DNA from: Paenibacillus pectinilyticus | GTDB lineage: Bacteria > Bacillota > Bacilli > Paenibacillales > NBRC-103111 | Assembly: GCF_001700435.1 (NCBI RefSeq) | Contig: NZ_LYPC01000010.1 | Span: 1 to 64,000 of the forward strand | Direction: 5' to 3' | DNA length: 64,000 nucleotides | Shown: piece after piece, positions 26,173 through 35,208 of the stretch | Layout of the letters: every line of letters begins with the position of its first letter | Position numbering within the stretch: position 1 is the first letter of the stretch | Notes under the pieces: model-generated | What the model was told of the DNA's origin: nothing | The model's database searches: none | Seen by the model: only the letters and a program-made list of their open reading frames with translations | Program-made: the position numbers and the translations under genes

Positions 26173-27666
26173 CTAGCTATTCCGATTAAATCGATCATCC
26201 AGCTTCTGCGCCATTCGTCTAGCGGCCTCCAGCTCCTCAGCCGTCAGCCTCGTTGACGACGCTGTGCCCGTATCCGGCAATACAATCGGGATATGAGGCT
26301 TCTGCGTCTTCCCTTGGCGGCCGCGTGTAGCCGCGCCTCCGCTAGCTTTGGCAGATTCCACTTTAGAAGCAGCCTTCAATTTATAATTGATCTTTTCACG
26401 AACATACTCAACCGCTTGCTCATACGTACTAATTTGTTTGCCAAGCATATCCGAGGCGACAGCCTCAATGGAGGATTTGGCCCAAGAACGACGATCAATA
26501 TGAAGGAAATGAATCAGGACATTAATGACTTCTTCTTTTAATTTATAATTGAGATCAATTTTCTCAAAAATATTAAGTACCCCATCAGGAATCGAACCCT
26601 GGGTGAAAAACATTTTCAGAACGGCCGTGTAAGGCTCATTCCGCATAATATAATTGTACTGATGATCTGTGCATTCGCCGCGCAGCTGTTGAGGGACCTC
26701 TAGGTAATAAGCCATTTCAACCGGCTGTTCCTCCGAAGTCTCAACGGATTCATCCGTTTTGGATATCGTCCGCTCCCGCTCCTCATCCCGCTTCTTGCTC
26801 TGTCTGTAGAACAAATTCGCATTGTACTGCATGAGGTCCATGATGAGCTCGCCCTCTTCTGTGAACACACCATCCTCATCTAACAAGCGGCACGTTTCTT
26901 GGAGGGACAAGTTGTACTTCTTCGCTACGATGTTGATAGCGACCATATGTTCAGGCTTATGCTTCAATGCTTCAACGAACACGCGATTACTTGCTCCCCG
27001 AGGGAATCTCATAATAATATCCGCGTACTTGAAGCCTTTGGTTGTTACATCCATCCGAGCCTCACCCTGCTTGCTGGCAGATGCCTCGTATAGGGCTTGT
27101 TCCAACTCATAATCGACGACCTGTGTATTCAAGCGGAATAGTTCATAGAAGGGAACCGACAGATTCTCCTCCGTCACATCCCGACATTCTTCCGGTTCTG
27201 GAGAAAGTAAATCTTCCCGCAAGGATAACAGCATGAATTTACCGACTTTGTCCCGAAGCAGCAAGGTTAAATGCTGATTGCGAAAAAACTCATTCGGACT
27301 CAGCGGCGCAAATAACGTATAAACGAACACATAATCTTCTTCATCCGGTAGAAACTTACGCGTCGTCTGCAGGAGACCAATTGCCTCCAGCTTGGAGGAT
27401 TGTTCAATCAAATACTTCCGGCCGCGTTCCCCATGCTCCAAATCTAACAGCAGGAACAGCTTACGTTGCTGCTCCATCGGTGAGTACCCTACTTTCTCGG
27501 CACTCATCTGCTGATAGAGAGCTTGATAGAGACTAATCGCTAAGCCGCCAATCATCGGCTGATACATCATCGCTAACATTTTATAATCCAAACTGCTCAA
27601 AGAAAACTCACGGTTCACACAAAATCTGTGATTCTCCGTGAAATGCAGCATATTCGTCATTCTCAT
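26173..27666 (-). CDS. dnaB: Replication initiation and membrane attachment protein DnaB (Bacillus type)
   Basis: A 497-aa DnaB/DnaD-superfamily protein that acts with DnaD and DnaI to load the helicase at oriC and stalled forks; it is not the replicative helicase. A DDBH1-like N-terminal part precedes the DDBH2 region around residues 340-430 (IDRRSWAKSSIEAVASDMLGKQISTYEQAVEYVRE). The Lys/Arg/Ser/Thr-rich tail (residues 435-480) looks disordered. Three in-frame ATGs (27666, 27660, 27651) crowd the start and GGGATGAG fits the last best, so the first five residues are uncertain. Confidence 0.93.
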   Translation of the reverse strand: MRMTNMLHFTENHRFCVNREFSLSSLDYKMLAMMYQPMIGGLAISLYQALYQQMSAEKVGYSPMEQQRKLFLLLDLEHGERGRKYLIEQSSKLEAIGLLQTTRKFLPDEEDYVFVYTLFAPLSPNEFFRNQHLTLLLRDKVGKFMLLSLREDLLSPEPEECRDVTEENLSVPFYELFRLNTQVVDYELEQALYEASASKQGEARMDVTTKGFKYADIIMRFPRGASNRVFVEALKHKPEHMVAINIVAKKYNLSLQETCRLLDEDGVFTEEGELIMDLMQYNANLFYRQSKKRDEERERTISKTDESVETSEEQPVEMAYYLEVPQQLRGECTDHQYNYIMRNEPYTAVLKMFFTQGSIPDGVLNIFEKIDLNYKLKEEVINVLIHFLHIDRRSWAKSSIEAVASDMLGKQISTYEQAVEYVREKINYKLKAASKVESAKASGGAATRGRQGKTQKPHIPIVLPDTGTASSTRLTAEELEAARRMAQKLDDRFNRNS

Positions 27667-27810
27667 CCCGTTACAGCACCATCCTGCCTCAGCTCGACTG
27701 AAAAGACAACGCTATGTAGCTACAGCCTCTCAGTCTCTCTCTCTTAGTCTACCACAAAAATCGACAATCTTGGTATCTACCAGAGAAAAGATAAATTTAC
27801 CTGTTGGGAT

Positions 27811-27854
27811 AAGAAAAAGATTCCATCGCGATTTCTCCACAGCAACGGAATCTT
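27811..27854 (-). terminator. Terminator of the alpha/beta-hydrolase gene
   Basis: AAGATTCC (27817-27824) and GGAATCTT (27847-27854) form a stem that on the minus strand runs into TTTTTCTT. It separates the hydrolase gene from dnaB. Confidence 0.75.
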
Positions 27855-27867
27855 ATCTTGAACTAGC

Positions 27868-28800
27868 TTATTCATAGGAATACGTGGTATTGTCGCTCTC
27901 AGCGTCTACTAAATGTTCCTGATACTTCCCGTACAAATGTGGATTTAGTCTCTGTGCAATAGCCAGATCCAGATCTCCACGCCGCTTCGGATTCTGCTGA
28001 CCTTCCTTTAGGCTGTCCACCCAGAGATGTATCAAATCATTCATACGCGGTGCGCTTTGAAGCGGCACAGGATGCTTCGCATCCTTGATGAAATACAGCG
28101 AACTTTGCGGTAACTGAGTGTGAAGAATGTGCGCGTATTGATGAAAAACAGGATCATCCAGCCCATATATCAACAGCGTAGGTTGTTTAATCAAGGAAAG
28201 ACGGCTTGTACATGAATAATGGAGCGATTGCTCGAAATAGGTCCGTACATTGCCTGCCTCATCACTAAGAGAATGTTCCTTCAACACGTGGTAGGTTGTC
28301 GCTTTGTCGGCGTTCCCATACGTAATTGCGTTGATCAAAAATTTCATAAACCGCCTAGTCTTCGCCATCCGAATAGCGAGCCACACACGGCAGCGATTAT
28401 AGGTGTCTGTCAACTCAGACATCCCGCTGACGATGATTCCCCCCGTGAGACGTGATGGGTAGGCGAGCATGGCTTCTAGCGCAACAGAGCCTCCGGTGGA
28501 ATAACCGCACACAAACGCTTGCCCAACAGCTAAGTGATCAAGAAGATGAATGATATCATCCGCGATGAGTGAATACGTTAGCTTCCGTTCCGAACAAGCA
28601 CTTGCCCCGTGTCCCCTAATATCAAAAGTAATGACTCGAAAGTACTGCCCAAGCTGTTCCTTTTGATACGTAAAAGCTTCTAAGGTAAGCAATGGGGGAT
28701 GAATAAAGACGATCGGTATCCCCGTATCTGGTCCTGTCAGCTCATAATGCAGCGTCGTTCCATTTACATTCGCCTTAGGCACTGGTCGTGTCTCCTTCAT
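27868..28800 (-). CDS. Alpha/beta hydrolase
   Basis: A 310-aa serine hydrolase-like protein, probably cytosolic. The nucleophile elbow GYSTGGS (Ser near residue 101), oxyanion region IHPPLL, acid YGLDDP (about 223) and His in DAKHPVPL (about 250) make a full catalytic triad. A C-terminal tail of about 45 charged residues (LDLAIAQRLNPHLYGKYQEHL) extends beyond the fold. The substrate is unknown; the family covers esterases, haloperoxidase-like and MhpC-like enzymes. Confidence 0.88.
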   Translation of the reverse strand: MKETRPVPKANVNGTTLHYELTGPDTGIPIVFIHPPLLTLEAFTYQKEQLGQYFRVITFDIRGHGASACSERKLTYSLIADDIIHLLDHLAVGQAFVCGYSTGGSVALEAMLAYPSRLTGGIIVSGMSELTDTYNRCRVWLAIRMAKTRRFMKFLINAITYGNADKATTYHVLKEHSLSDEAGNVRTYFEQSLHYSCTSRLSLIKQPTLLIYGLDDPVFHQYAHILHTQLPQSSLYFIKDAKHPVPLQSAPRMNDLIHLWVDSLKEGQQNPKRRGDLDLAIAQRLNPHLYGKYQEHLVDAESDNTTYSYE

Positions 28801-28857
28801 AAGTGAAGTCTCTTGAACTCCTCTTAGCGTGACCCGATTTGCGTTGGTTCATCCGAT

Positions 28858-29142
28858 TTAGAACATTTTGAAGCCGCGAATACGAAGTGCCTTGATAGCA
28901 GATCCGCTCAAGATCGCCCCGATCAAACCACCGATAGCCGGAATGATATCAACAATCGTGAAGCTTTCGTCACTCGATAAGAAAGAAGAAGATCCCATGT
29001 ATCCATAGATGACGATTCCGATGACCAAAACAATGAACGCATACAGCGGAAACCAAGTTGTTTTCATAAGCATGTTCAAAATAAACCCAATCCCAAAAAA
29101 TAACACCATCATCAAGACAGTGGCAATGATCATTTGCAGCAC
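28858..29142 (-). CDS. yuiB: YuiB-like membrane protein
   Basis: A 94-aa protein with three transmembrane helices, including FFGIGFILNMLMKTTWFPLYAF. This matches YuiB of B. subtilis, a conserved Bacilli membrane protein of unknown function located near yumB/yumC, as here. GGAGG precedes the start. Confidence 0.78.
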   Translation of the reverse strand: MLQMIIATVLMMVLFFGIGFILNMLMKTTWFPLYAFIVLVIGIVIYGYMGSSSFLSSDESFTIVDIIPAIGGLIGAILSGSAIKALRIRGFKMF

Positions 29143-29288
29143 GATCGGTTCCTCCTTAAATATGTAAGAAGCCCTTCATTTCTGGCTCCTATAGCTCTTA
29201 TTATTGTAATCGACAGGGAGGTGCAGGTAAAGTGTACACAAATTGAACAATTTTGAGAATTTCACATTCCTCTTCACGCTTTGTCCAT

Positions 29289-29317
29289 TTGCCCTTTCCC
29301 CATGAATTGGATACAAT
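29289..29317 (+). promoter_or_regulatory. Sigma-A promoter of hemQ
   Basis: TTGCCC (29289-29294), 17 bp and TACAAT (29312-29317), about 30 bp upstream of the hemQ start. Confidence 0.7.
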
Positions 29318-29352
29318 GTAGGGGATATTAGCCCTTGAATGGAGGAAGAACA

Positions 29353-30099
29353 ATGAGTGAAGCCGTACAAACGCTGGAAGGCTGGTATGCGCTCCATGAT
29401 TTCCGTCTGATGGACTGGAATGCATGGCATGCCGCAACCCCGCAAGAACGTAAGCACGCAGCGGACGAGCTGCAATCGTTCCTGTCCCAGTGGCAGCAAG
29501 TTGAAAATGACAAACTAGGCAGCACTGCCGTTTATAGCATCGTAGGTCAAAAGGCTGATTTCGTATTCATGCAAATGCGTGAAACACTGGAAGAGCTGAA
29601 CGAACTCGAAACGGCATTTAACAAATCAAGCTTTGCCGCATTTACAATACCTGTTTATTCTTACGTTTCGATCGTAGAATTAAGCAGTTACCTTGCGAAG
29701 CCAGGTGTTGATCCTGCCCTAGATCCAGAACTGCAAGCTCGCTTAAAGCCTATTCTTCCCAAATCCAAACATATTTGCTTCTACCCGATGAACAAACGCC
29801 GGGATGGCAATGACAACTGGTACATGCTCCCTGCGGAAGATCGCAAAACGATGATGCGCAGCCACGGCATGATTGGCCGTACCTATGCGGGTAAAGTCAA
29901 ACAAATCATTACGGGATCCGTTGGACTGGATGATTGGGAATGGGGCGTTACGCTCTTCTCCGATGATCCGCTTCATTTCAAGAAACTCGTGTACGAAATG
30001 CGTTTCGATGAAGTTAGCGCGCGTTATGGCGAGTTCGGTGATTTCTACGTAGGTAATGTTATGCTTCCTGAGAAATTCGCTGCATTCATTCAAATATAA
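29353..30099 (+). CDS. hemQ: Coproheme decarboxylase HemQ
   Basis: A 248-aa chlorite-dismutase-fold enzyme that decarboxylates coproheme III to protoheme in the Gram-positive haem pathway, using H2O2. Family marks are the FYPMNKRR segment containing the catalytic Tyr, [34 protein letters not shown] around the proximal His, and [20 protein letters not shown]. The ATG at 29353 follows GGAGGA; the upstream in-frame start at 29335 is rejected. Haem supply fits the sdhC cytochrome and ctaA elsewhere in the window. Confidence 0.96.
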   Translation: MSEAVQTLEGWYALHDFRLMDWNAWHAATPQERKHAADELQSFLSQWQQVENDKLGSTAVYSIVGQKADFVFMQMRETLEELNELETAFNKSSFAAFTIPVYSYVSIVELSSYLAKPGVDPALDPELQARLKPILPKSKHICFYPMNKRRDGNDNWYMLPAEDRKTMMRSHGMIGRTYAGKVKQIITGSVGLDDWEWGVTLFSDDPLHFKKLVYEMRFDEVSARYGEFGDFYVGNVMLPEKFAAFIQI

Positions 30100-30124
30100 G
30101 CTAGCCTATCGGTTCGATAAGCTG

Positions 30125-30157
30125 AAGAGCAAGGGACTTATGTCCTTTGCTCTTTTT
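30125..30157 (+). terminator. Terminator of hemQ
   Basis: AAGAGCAAGGGAC, TTAT, GTCCTTTGCTCTTTTT: a long stem with a T-run. Confidence 0.95.
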
Positions 30158-30174
30158 CTTTGGATCCGTATGGT

Positions 30175-30210
30175 AAAAAGAAGCATCACCCTTTCAGGGC
30201 AATGCTTCTT
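30175..30210 (-). terminator. Terminator of the 30219-30500 gene
   Basis: AAGAAGCAT-CA-CCCT and AGGG-CA-ATGCTTCTT arms; the minus strand ends in TTTTT. It backs onto the hemQ terminator. Confidence 0.85.
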
Positions 30211-30218
30211 AAGATCAT

Positions 30219-30500
30219 CTATTCTTCGTCCTCATCATCGTTCAGTGCAGCTTGCAGTTCGGCTTCCATCTGCGCCTTTCGGGCGAGATAAGCTTCCGTA
30301 TCGCGGTCGCGCTGACGACCTTTTTCCTTCAGACGTTCAATCGCAGGAAGAATGAGGATATCGATTTCCTTTTGCACAACAGCGACGTGATCATATCTCT
30401 TCTCAGTCTCTAAGAAGTGTCCTACCTCGATCAGCGCATTGTAACGATCCAGTTCGTCCCGGGTAAGAAGTCCCCTTACTTGGACACTACAGTGCCGCAT
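30219..30500 (-). CDS. Small acidic hypothetical protein
   Basis: A 93-aa, mostly helical protein ending in an acidic tail (NDDEDEE). No family is recognised. GGGGGG lies 6 nt upstream of the ATG and a terminator follows, so it is probably a real gene. It lies 32 bp downstream of ndh on the same strand and may be read from the ndh promoter. Confidence 0.7.
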   Translation of the reverse strand: MRHCSVQVRGLLTRDELDRYNALIEVGHFLETEKRYDHVAVVQKEIDILILPAIERLKEKGRQRDRDTEAYLARKAQMEAELQAALNDDEDEE

Positions 30501-30532
30501 GGCAATCCCCCCGTTAACAAGACTAGCTTAGA

Positions 30533-31723
30533 CTAGAAACGTCCTTTACGAATTACTAGCGGAATTCCGCCAATAATGTAGAGGTATCTCATATCAACCA
30601 CTTTTTTCATCATGGCAGCCACATTCCCTTTCAATTTACGGGAACCAACGATACCGATCGCTTGCCCTTTACCAAGGGATGCGACTGTACCTTTGTTCGA
30701 GTATTTGAAAGTTTTCATTTGTGAGCCACGGATCGAAGCGATCAAGTTGTGAGCAACAGCTTCACCTTGCTGCATCGCAATTTGTGCTGTTGGCGGATAT
30801 GGTCTGCCTTCATCATTCATAACGATGGAACAGTCACCAACAACATAAATGTTATCGAAGCCTGGAGCATGAAGATGTTCATTTACTTTAATTCTGCCGC
30901 GCATTGTTTCGAAGCCTGCTTCATCCAGCATGTGGTTACCGCGGATACCGCCTGTCCACACGACAGTTGCTGCTTTGATAAACTCGTCGCCAGCGATAAG
31001 AACGCCTTCTGGCGTACATTCTTTGATCGCTGTACCAATTTTGAACGTAATTCCTTTGTCCGTAAGGACTTTCATCGCATACTCAACAAGCTCAGGATCG
31101 AACCCTGGCAATGCCGTTGGAGCAGCTTCAATATTATATATTTTCACGAGGGAAGGATCCACATCGAACTCTTTGCAAAGCATTGGGATACGATCTGCAA
31201 GCTCACCGATGAATTCAATACCGGTAAATCCAGCGCCACCGACAACAAAAGTCAGGTAATCCTTACGATCTGGTTCACGTTTGAACTTCGCGAATTGATA
31301 TTCAATATGCTCACGAATGAAGCGTACGCTATTGATACTGCGGATGTTCAAAGCATTTTCTTTGAGACCAGGAATACCGAAAGTTTCCGCTTCGCCACCA
31401 AGTCCGATAACTAGGTAGTCATAGGAAAGCGTACCATCTTCCAGAATAACTTTTTTCTCGTGCGGACGAATTTGTGTTACCGTTGATTTCACGAAATCCA
31501 CTTTAAATTCATCGATCAACTTCAAAATGTTCACGCGTGCATTTTCAGGATTGTCTGTCCCTGCAGCAGGCATGTGGAGATGCGTTGTGATGTAATGGTA
31601 ATCATGCTTGTTAACAAGCGTTACATCCGCTTCGTTGTAGTTCAATTCCTTCTGCAAACGAATTGCAGCAAGAATCCCACCATAACCGGCTCCTAAAATA
31701 ACGATCCTTGGTATTCTACTCAT
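30533..31723 (-). CDS. ndh: Type II NADH dehydrogenase (NDH-2)
   Basis: A 396-aa peripheral membrane FAD enzyme passing electrons from NADH to menaquinone without proton pumping. The FAD motif ILGAGYGGILAA is at the N-terminus, the NADH-binding motif VVGGAGFTGIEFIGE is at about 170, and YVVGDCS near 295 contacts FAD. Similar proteins in B. subtilis are Ndh (YjlD) and YumB; I use the general name. A good Rex box lies about 50 bp upstream, as for B. subtilis ndh, so it is expected to be repressed unless NADH is high. Confidence 0.93.
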   Translation of the reverse strand: MSRIPRIVILGAGYGGILAAIRLQKELNYNEADVTLVNKHDYHYITTHLHMPAAGTDNPENARVNILKLIDEFKVDFVKSTVTQIRPHEKKVILEDGTLSYDYLVIGLGGEAETFGIPGLKENALNIRSINSVRFIREHIEYQFAKFKREPDRKDYLTFVVGGAGFTGIEFIGELADRIPMLCKEFDVDPSLVKIYNIEAAPTALPGFDPELVEYAMKVLTDKGITFKIGTAIKECTPEGVLIAGDEFIKAATVVWTGGIRGNHMLDEAGFETMRGRIKVNEHLHAPGFDNIYVVGDCSIVMNDEGRPYPPTAQIAMQQGEAVAHNLIASIRGSQMKTFKYSNKGTVASLGKGQAIGIVGSRKLKGNVAAMMKKVVDMRYLYIIGGIPLVIRKGRF

Positions 31724-31770
31724 ATCTCTCTCACTTCCATATCCGTATTTTTTCCTATGGTCTCTCTATC

Positions 31771-31788
31771 TTGTGAAAAATTACACAA
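31771..31788. promoter_or_regulatory. Rex-binding site upstream of ndh
   Basis: TTGTGAAAAATTACACAA matches the Rex consensus TTGTGAAN4TTCACAA at all but one position. Rex senses the NADH/NAD+ ratio and is known to control ndh in B. subtilis. Confidence 0.75.
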
Positions 31789-32242
31789 ACGGCATCAAAT
31801 TTCGTATACTGCTACTAGTTTGTACGTTTTTACAGTGAATTATGATGAAATAGACTGAAATTCGTCACAACATGCTAAACCGATTCTCATGATATGATAT
31901 AATTTTCATAAGTAAATATCAAGTGTAATTTTGCACAAAAAACCTTGTATTATAGCCATTTTTACCCCCGTAAGCCATGTAAGCATTTACTTATCTTACC
32001 TATAGGCAGATTAATTGATAAATTCTCTATCGAAGCGATTCTAGATGAACAGCCGTGCTTAAAAGTAGATTTTAAACGCCAAATTAGACGCTGTTTTTGC
32101 GACCAAAAAGTGTCCTCCTACAAGGTGGTAAATATTTGAACTTTTCTGTTTCCTTCAAATGGAGAGACGTTTATAATGAGATATGATTATAGCTTTATTC
32201 AGAATAGTTACACACTTATCGGATCCAATCGGAGGTGCTATC
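31789..32242. other. Divergent ndh/yumC intergenic region without a gene
   Basis: About 450 bp of AT-rich DNA with no convincing coding sequence. A TATAAT at 32172-32177 is a likely -10 for yumC without a clear -35. A 64-codon ORF at 31945-32139 lacks a ribosome site and is not called. Confidence 0.5.
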
Positions 32243-33244
32243 ATGAACGAGAGAGAAGCTAATCAAGACATCGTTGATATTATTGTGGTCGGCGGTGGCC
32301 CAGCTGGCATGTTCGCGTCCTTCTATGCAGGAATGCGACAAGCATCTGTGAAAATTATTGAAAGCATGCCTCAACTTGGTGGTCAACTCGCAGCACTATA
32401 TCCTGAAAAATATATTTATGACGTCGCTGGATTCCCTAAAGTAACTGCCCAAGAACTCGTAGATAATTTGTCTGAACAAATGAAACACTTCCCTATCAAC
32501 ATCCGCTTGGAAGAAAAGGTTCATCAGGTTGTTAAGAAAGAAGAACGTCTCTTCGAAACTACGACCGATAAAGGCGTACATTTGAGCCATGCGGTTATCC
32601 TTACAGCTGGCGTAGGGGCATTTGAGCCGCGTCGTCTTGAATTACCGGAAGCTGCGCAATTTGAGAAGAAGAACCTTCATTACTTCGTAAGTGACTTGAA
32701 TGCTTTTGCTGGACAAAAAGTTGTAATAAGCGGCGGCGGAGATTCCGCAGTTGACTGGGCACTCATGCTTGAGCCAATTGCTGAGCAAGTAACCTTGATC
32801 CACCGTAGAGATAAATTCCGTGCTCATGAGCACAGCGTAGAGAACTTAATGAACTCGAAGGTGATCGTTGTTACACCAACGGAAATCACGAAACTTCACG
32901 GTACTGATCGTATTGAGCAAATCACGCTCAAAAATATTAAATCAGGCGAAGAAAGCATCCACGATGTCGATGCCGTCATCATTAACTTCGGCTTCGTTTC
33001 CTCTCTGGGTCCGATATCCGAGTGGGGCCTTGATATTGAGAATGGATCTATCATCGTTGATTCCAGAATGGAAACGAACATTCCAGGTATCTTCGCAGCA
33101 GGCGATATCACGACCTATCCCGGCAAATTGAAATTGATTGCGGTTGGCTTCGGTGAAGCACCTACAGCGATTAACAATGCGAAAGTATACATCGATCCAA
33201 GTGCTAAGCTTTCACCTGGACACAGCTCTAACTTGAAATTTTAA
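32243..33244 (+). CDS. yumC: Ferredoxin/flavodoxin-NADP+ reductase, thioredoxin-reductase-like (YumC)
   Basis: A 333-aa FAD enzyme that reduces ferredoxin or flavodoxin with NADPH. It has [16 protein letters not shown] (FAD), [34 protein letters not shown] (NADPH) and [22 protein letters not shown], but lacks the CxxC of thioredoxin reductases, which defines the YumC class. The ATG at 32243 has TCGGAGG upstream; the ORF is open to 32183 without a site. In B. subtilis it is essential. Confidence 0.95.
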   Translation: MNEREANQDIVDIIVVGGGPAGMFASFYAGMRQASVKIIESMPQLGGQLAALYPEKYIYDVAGFPKVTAQELVDNLSEQMKHFPINIRLEEKVHQVVKKEERLFETTTDKGVHLSHAVILTAGVGAFEPRRLELPEAAQFEKKNLHYFVSDLNAFAGQKVVISGGGDSAVDWALMLEPIAEQVTLIHRRDKFRAHEHSVENLMNSKVIVVTPTEITKLHGTDRIEQITLKNIKSGEESIHDVDAVIINFGFVSSLGPISEWGLDIENGSIIVDSRMETNIPGIFAAGDITTYPGKLKLIAVGFGEAPTAINNAKVYIDPSAKLSPGHSSNLKF

Positions 33245-33260
33245 TTAGCACAAACAAAAA

Positions 33261-33302
33261 GGGGTATTCTATACCTAATCTACGGATTAGGAGGAATACC
33301 CC
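33261..33302 (+). promoter_or_regulatory. Hairpin enclosing the ribosome site of the zinc-ribbon gene
   Basis: GGGGTATTC pairs with GAATACCCC and an inner CTAATC with GATTAG; AGGAGG sits between the two stems and the start codon follows directly. It could end yumC transcription weakly or limit translation of the next gene. Confidence 0.6.
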
Positions 33303-33303
33303 T

Positions 33304-33546
33304 TTGTCATCTATATGTCCAGTTTGTAATGGCCTGCAAGAAGTGCAGACCGACTGTCCTGTTTGCTCGCAGCGTATGTCTGATTATGGTAAGCTGAGTG
33401 ACTTGCTCGGTCCCTACTCGCCGTACGAGATGGATGGCATCTCTTCTTCAATGGGGAACAGCCACGATCTTCAGAATCACTGTCTTCATCTTGTGACTTG
33501 TCCTAACTGTCAATCAAGCTATACCCTTCAGATTCCTGCCCTGTGA
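33304..33546 (+). CDS. Small zinc-ribbon protein
   Basis: An 80-aa protein starting at TTG, with AGGAGG 9 nt upstream. Three CxxC pairs (CPVCNG, CPVCSQR, CPNCQ) suggest one or two zinc ribbons. The function is unknown. It follows yumC by 59 bp, with its ribosome site buried in a strong hairpin, so expression may be limited post-transcriptionally. It converges on sda. Confidence 0.75.
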   Translation: MSSICPVCNGLQEVQTDCPVCSQRMSDYGKLSDLLGPYSPYEMDGISSSMGNSHDLQNHCLHLVTCPNCQSSYTLQIPAL

Positions 33547-33549
33547 GCT

Positions 33550-33705
33550 TTAATTAAGTGGTGTTCCGTCTTTAACTAGCACAGCTAGCTTTAATTTCCG
33601 TCTCTGAATTTCTGCGAGCAAAAGTTCAAGAAAATCGGATTCTAATCTCAAATCTAGTGCTTTGTAATAAGAGTCGATCAAGGTCTCATCGCTAATTTGT
33701 CTCAC
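33550..33705 (-). CDS. sda: Sporulation histidine kinase inhibitor Sda
   Basis: A 51-aa protein starting at GTG, with GGGTGA about 7 nt upstream. The sequence RQISDETLIDSYYKALDLRLESDFLELLLAEIQRR is the Sda helical hairpin; B. subtilis Sda has the same SDELLIESYFKA pattern. Sda binds the KinA/KinB dimerisation domain and blocks phosphate entry to the Spo0A phosphorelay when replication is perturbed. Several DnaA boxes lie just upstream, as expected from the known DnaA control of sda. It is too short for the usual cutoff and easily missed. Confidence 0.88.
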   Translation of the reverse strand: MRQISDETLIDSYYKALDLRLESDFLELLLAEIQRRKLKLAVLVKDGTPLN

Positions 33706-33773
33706 TGAAATCACCCATATTCTATAAGTTAAGATTATAGTATCATGGGGTATTTATTAGAACAAGCGTTCCG

Positions 33774-33873
33774 TTATCCACAGATAAGTGTGCATATCCT
33801 GTGGGTAGATTGTTAATATGTACCAGAAAGCCCTCTGTAAGTAGGGGGGATAATGTGCATAAACTTATACACA
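33774..33873. promoter_or_regulatory. DnaA-box cluster upstream of sda
   Basis: A perfect DnaA box TTATCCACA (33774-33782, plus strand) is followed by ATATGCACA (33789-33797, minus), CTACCCACA (33800-33808, minus), TTATGCACA (33854-33862, minus) and TTATACACA (33865-33873, plus). One is perfect, two fit TTWTNCACA and two are weaker. The sda -10 (TATAAT, minus strand) is at 33734-33739. Confidence 0.75.
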
Positions 33874-34048
33874 TGCAAAACTTGTAAATTAGTGATAAAA
33901 AAAAATGATCACATTTTTAGGAATTTTTCACACTCCCTTAACATAACCTTCATCTTTTTCACAAAATTGAAAAGAAATTTTAATCGTCACTTAATAATCA
34001 TCGTCTACAATAGAACTTGTAAGACAAAACAAAGGAGCTGAACCTCAT

Positions 34049-34210
34049 ATGTTAGTATATGATATCGTCTTAAATGGAGAAATCAAAGAAACGATTAAAC
34101 CTCGTAAGAACCGTTTGAAAGAAATTTATGCTTTTATGCAAGAACAAACAAAGGTTATGAAGGCTAAGTACGGAGAGAATGTATTGATTAAAGGCCGCAT
34201 GGTTTATTAA
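34049..34210 (+). CDS. Small hypothetical protein (53 aa)
   Basis: A 53-aa basic, soluble protein (MLVYDIVLNGEIKETIKPRK...) with AAAGGAG 12 nt upstream of the ATG and TACAAT at 34006-34011. A beta-hairpin followed by a long helix is likely. The family is not recognised. The clear ribosome site, isolated position and codon pattern support a real gene. Confidence 0.65.
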   Translation: MLVYDIVLNGEIKETIKPRKNRLKEIYAFMQEQTKVMKAKYGENVLIKGRMVY

Positions 34211-34244
34211 TTTGAAGTAGTACAGATACCTTCGGCCTTACCCC

Positions 34245-34925
34245 TTAGATAATTCCTTTCCGATGTAAAACAGTCAATACACGATAGAAATCGTAGCTTC
34301 CCTTCTCAGGTGTGTCGATCAGACCTGCCTTAACCGCTGCATCAATGGCCGCTTGGGCCCACGTCGGTATGATGGTTAATGCTGCTTGCTCTTCAAGTGA
34401 TTGAACTCGGCTTGTCAATGCTTCGATTTGTGCTTGTAAATTTTCTAACATCCGTATGACCTCCTCATCATAGAAAGTTAACCCTTCCGTTGCTATAATC
34501 CCATTCAATTTACTCGCATAGGCAGGATCCGTTGCGTATCCACTGTTTTGTAAAGCTTGTGTTTGCCCTTGTGGCGTACTTGCTAAACGGACTGCCGCAT
34601 AACGGGCAGATTGAAATAACAGATCTTGATCCCGAAACCCATCTTCTAAGGTTGCATAGGCTCGAAAATCCCCTGGTACGTTAGTCACTTGCTCCCCATT
34701 GATGAACTCCCATGTGCTAGCTGATACACGATCACCTCGCCAATACGGCGTTATTACCCCATTTCCTACCTTATACCCTACTACATTGTTCCACGCGTTG
34801 ATCTTGCCACCCGTTTCTAGCAAGGCTTGAGCTATTCGGACAGATGGGAATATCAGCGAGCCTTCTAGACGAAGTTTCACTGCAATCGGTGCTATGAGAT
34901 CGATAAAGTCCTTCCTAGAAGCCAT
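34245..34925 (-). CDS. Glucosaminidase-family cell-wall hydrolase
   Basis: A 226-aa protein without an evident signal peptide. Residues 5-150 match the FlgJ/LytG-type beta-N-acetylglucosaminidase fold, with the catalytic Glu in AQALLETGG (about residue 37) and the WNNVVGYK segment. A short coiled coil (MLENLQAQIEALTSRVQSLEEQ) and a C-terminal module (WAQAAIDAAVKAGLID...YRVLTVLHRKGII), common in phage-type endolysins of Bacilli, follow. The lack of a signal peptide plus this module suggests phage origin or non-classical release. It stands alone. Confidence 0.85.
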   Translation of the reverse strand: MASRKDFIDLIAPIAVKLRLEGSLIFPSVRIAQALLETGGKINAWNNVVGYKVGNGVITPYWRGDRVSASTWEFINGEQVTNVPGDFRAYATLEDGFRDQDLLFQSARYAAVRLASTPQGQTQALQNSGYATDPAYASKLNGIIATEGLTFYDEEVIRMLENLQAQIEALTSRVQSLEEQAALTIIPTWAQAAIDAAVKAGLIDTPEKGSYDFYRVLTVLHRKGII

Positions 34926-35052
34926 TTAACTCCCTCCCTTCTAGCAACTATTCATACTAGCTGTATACCATATAGTATTCCATAAAATAGTAGATAGAGA
35001 CGGCTAGTAGAGGGTCATGAAGTGGATTTTCATAGGAATGGCCGACGTTGCA

Positions 35053-35104
35053 AAACAAAAGAGGGTGCCCCCTCCATCATTTTCATGACGTTGGGAACAC
35101 CCTC
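35053..35104 (-). terminator. Terminator downstream of the CysJ-like gene
   Basis: GAGGGTG (35061-35067) and CACCCTC (35098-35104) form the stem; on the minus strand it is followed by TTTTGTTTTG. About 105 bp of AT-rich DNA without a gene separates it from the stop codon at 35209. Confidence 0.65.
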
Positions 35105-35208
35105 ATCTCATTTCAATCAAAATAAACGGCTGTGCCGTCCACTTAGGACGGAAGCGTTTATCGAGAAATATAGCCGATGTATGAAGTGAAACTTATACTT
35201 TCTATATT

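Noticed and set aside
29190..29215. PerR-like box near hemQ
   Set aside because: Only about ten positions match, and it is over 130 bp from the hemQ start.
31945..32139. 64-codon ORF in the ndh/yumC intergenic region
   Set aside because: No ribosome site, unusual composition, no recognisable family.
33930..34011. PhoP-box tandem (TTAACA-type repeats) upstream of the 53-aa gene
   Set aside because: Only one good hexamer; the spacing of the others is irregular.
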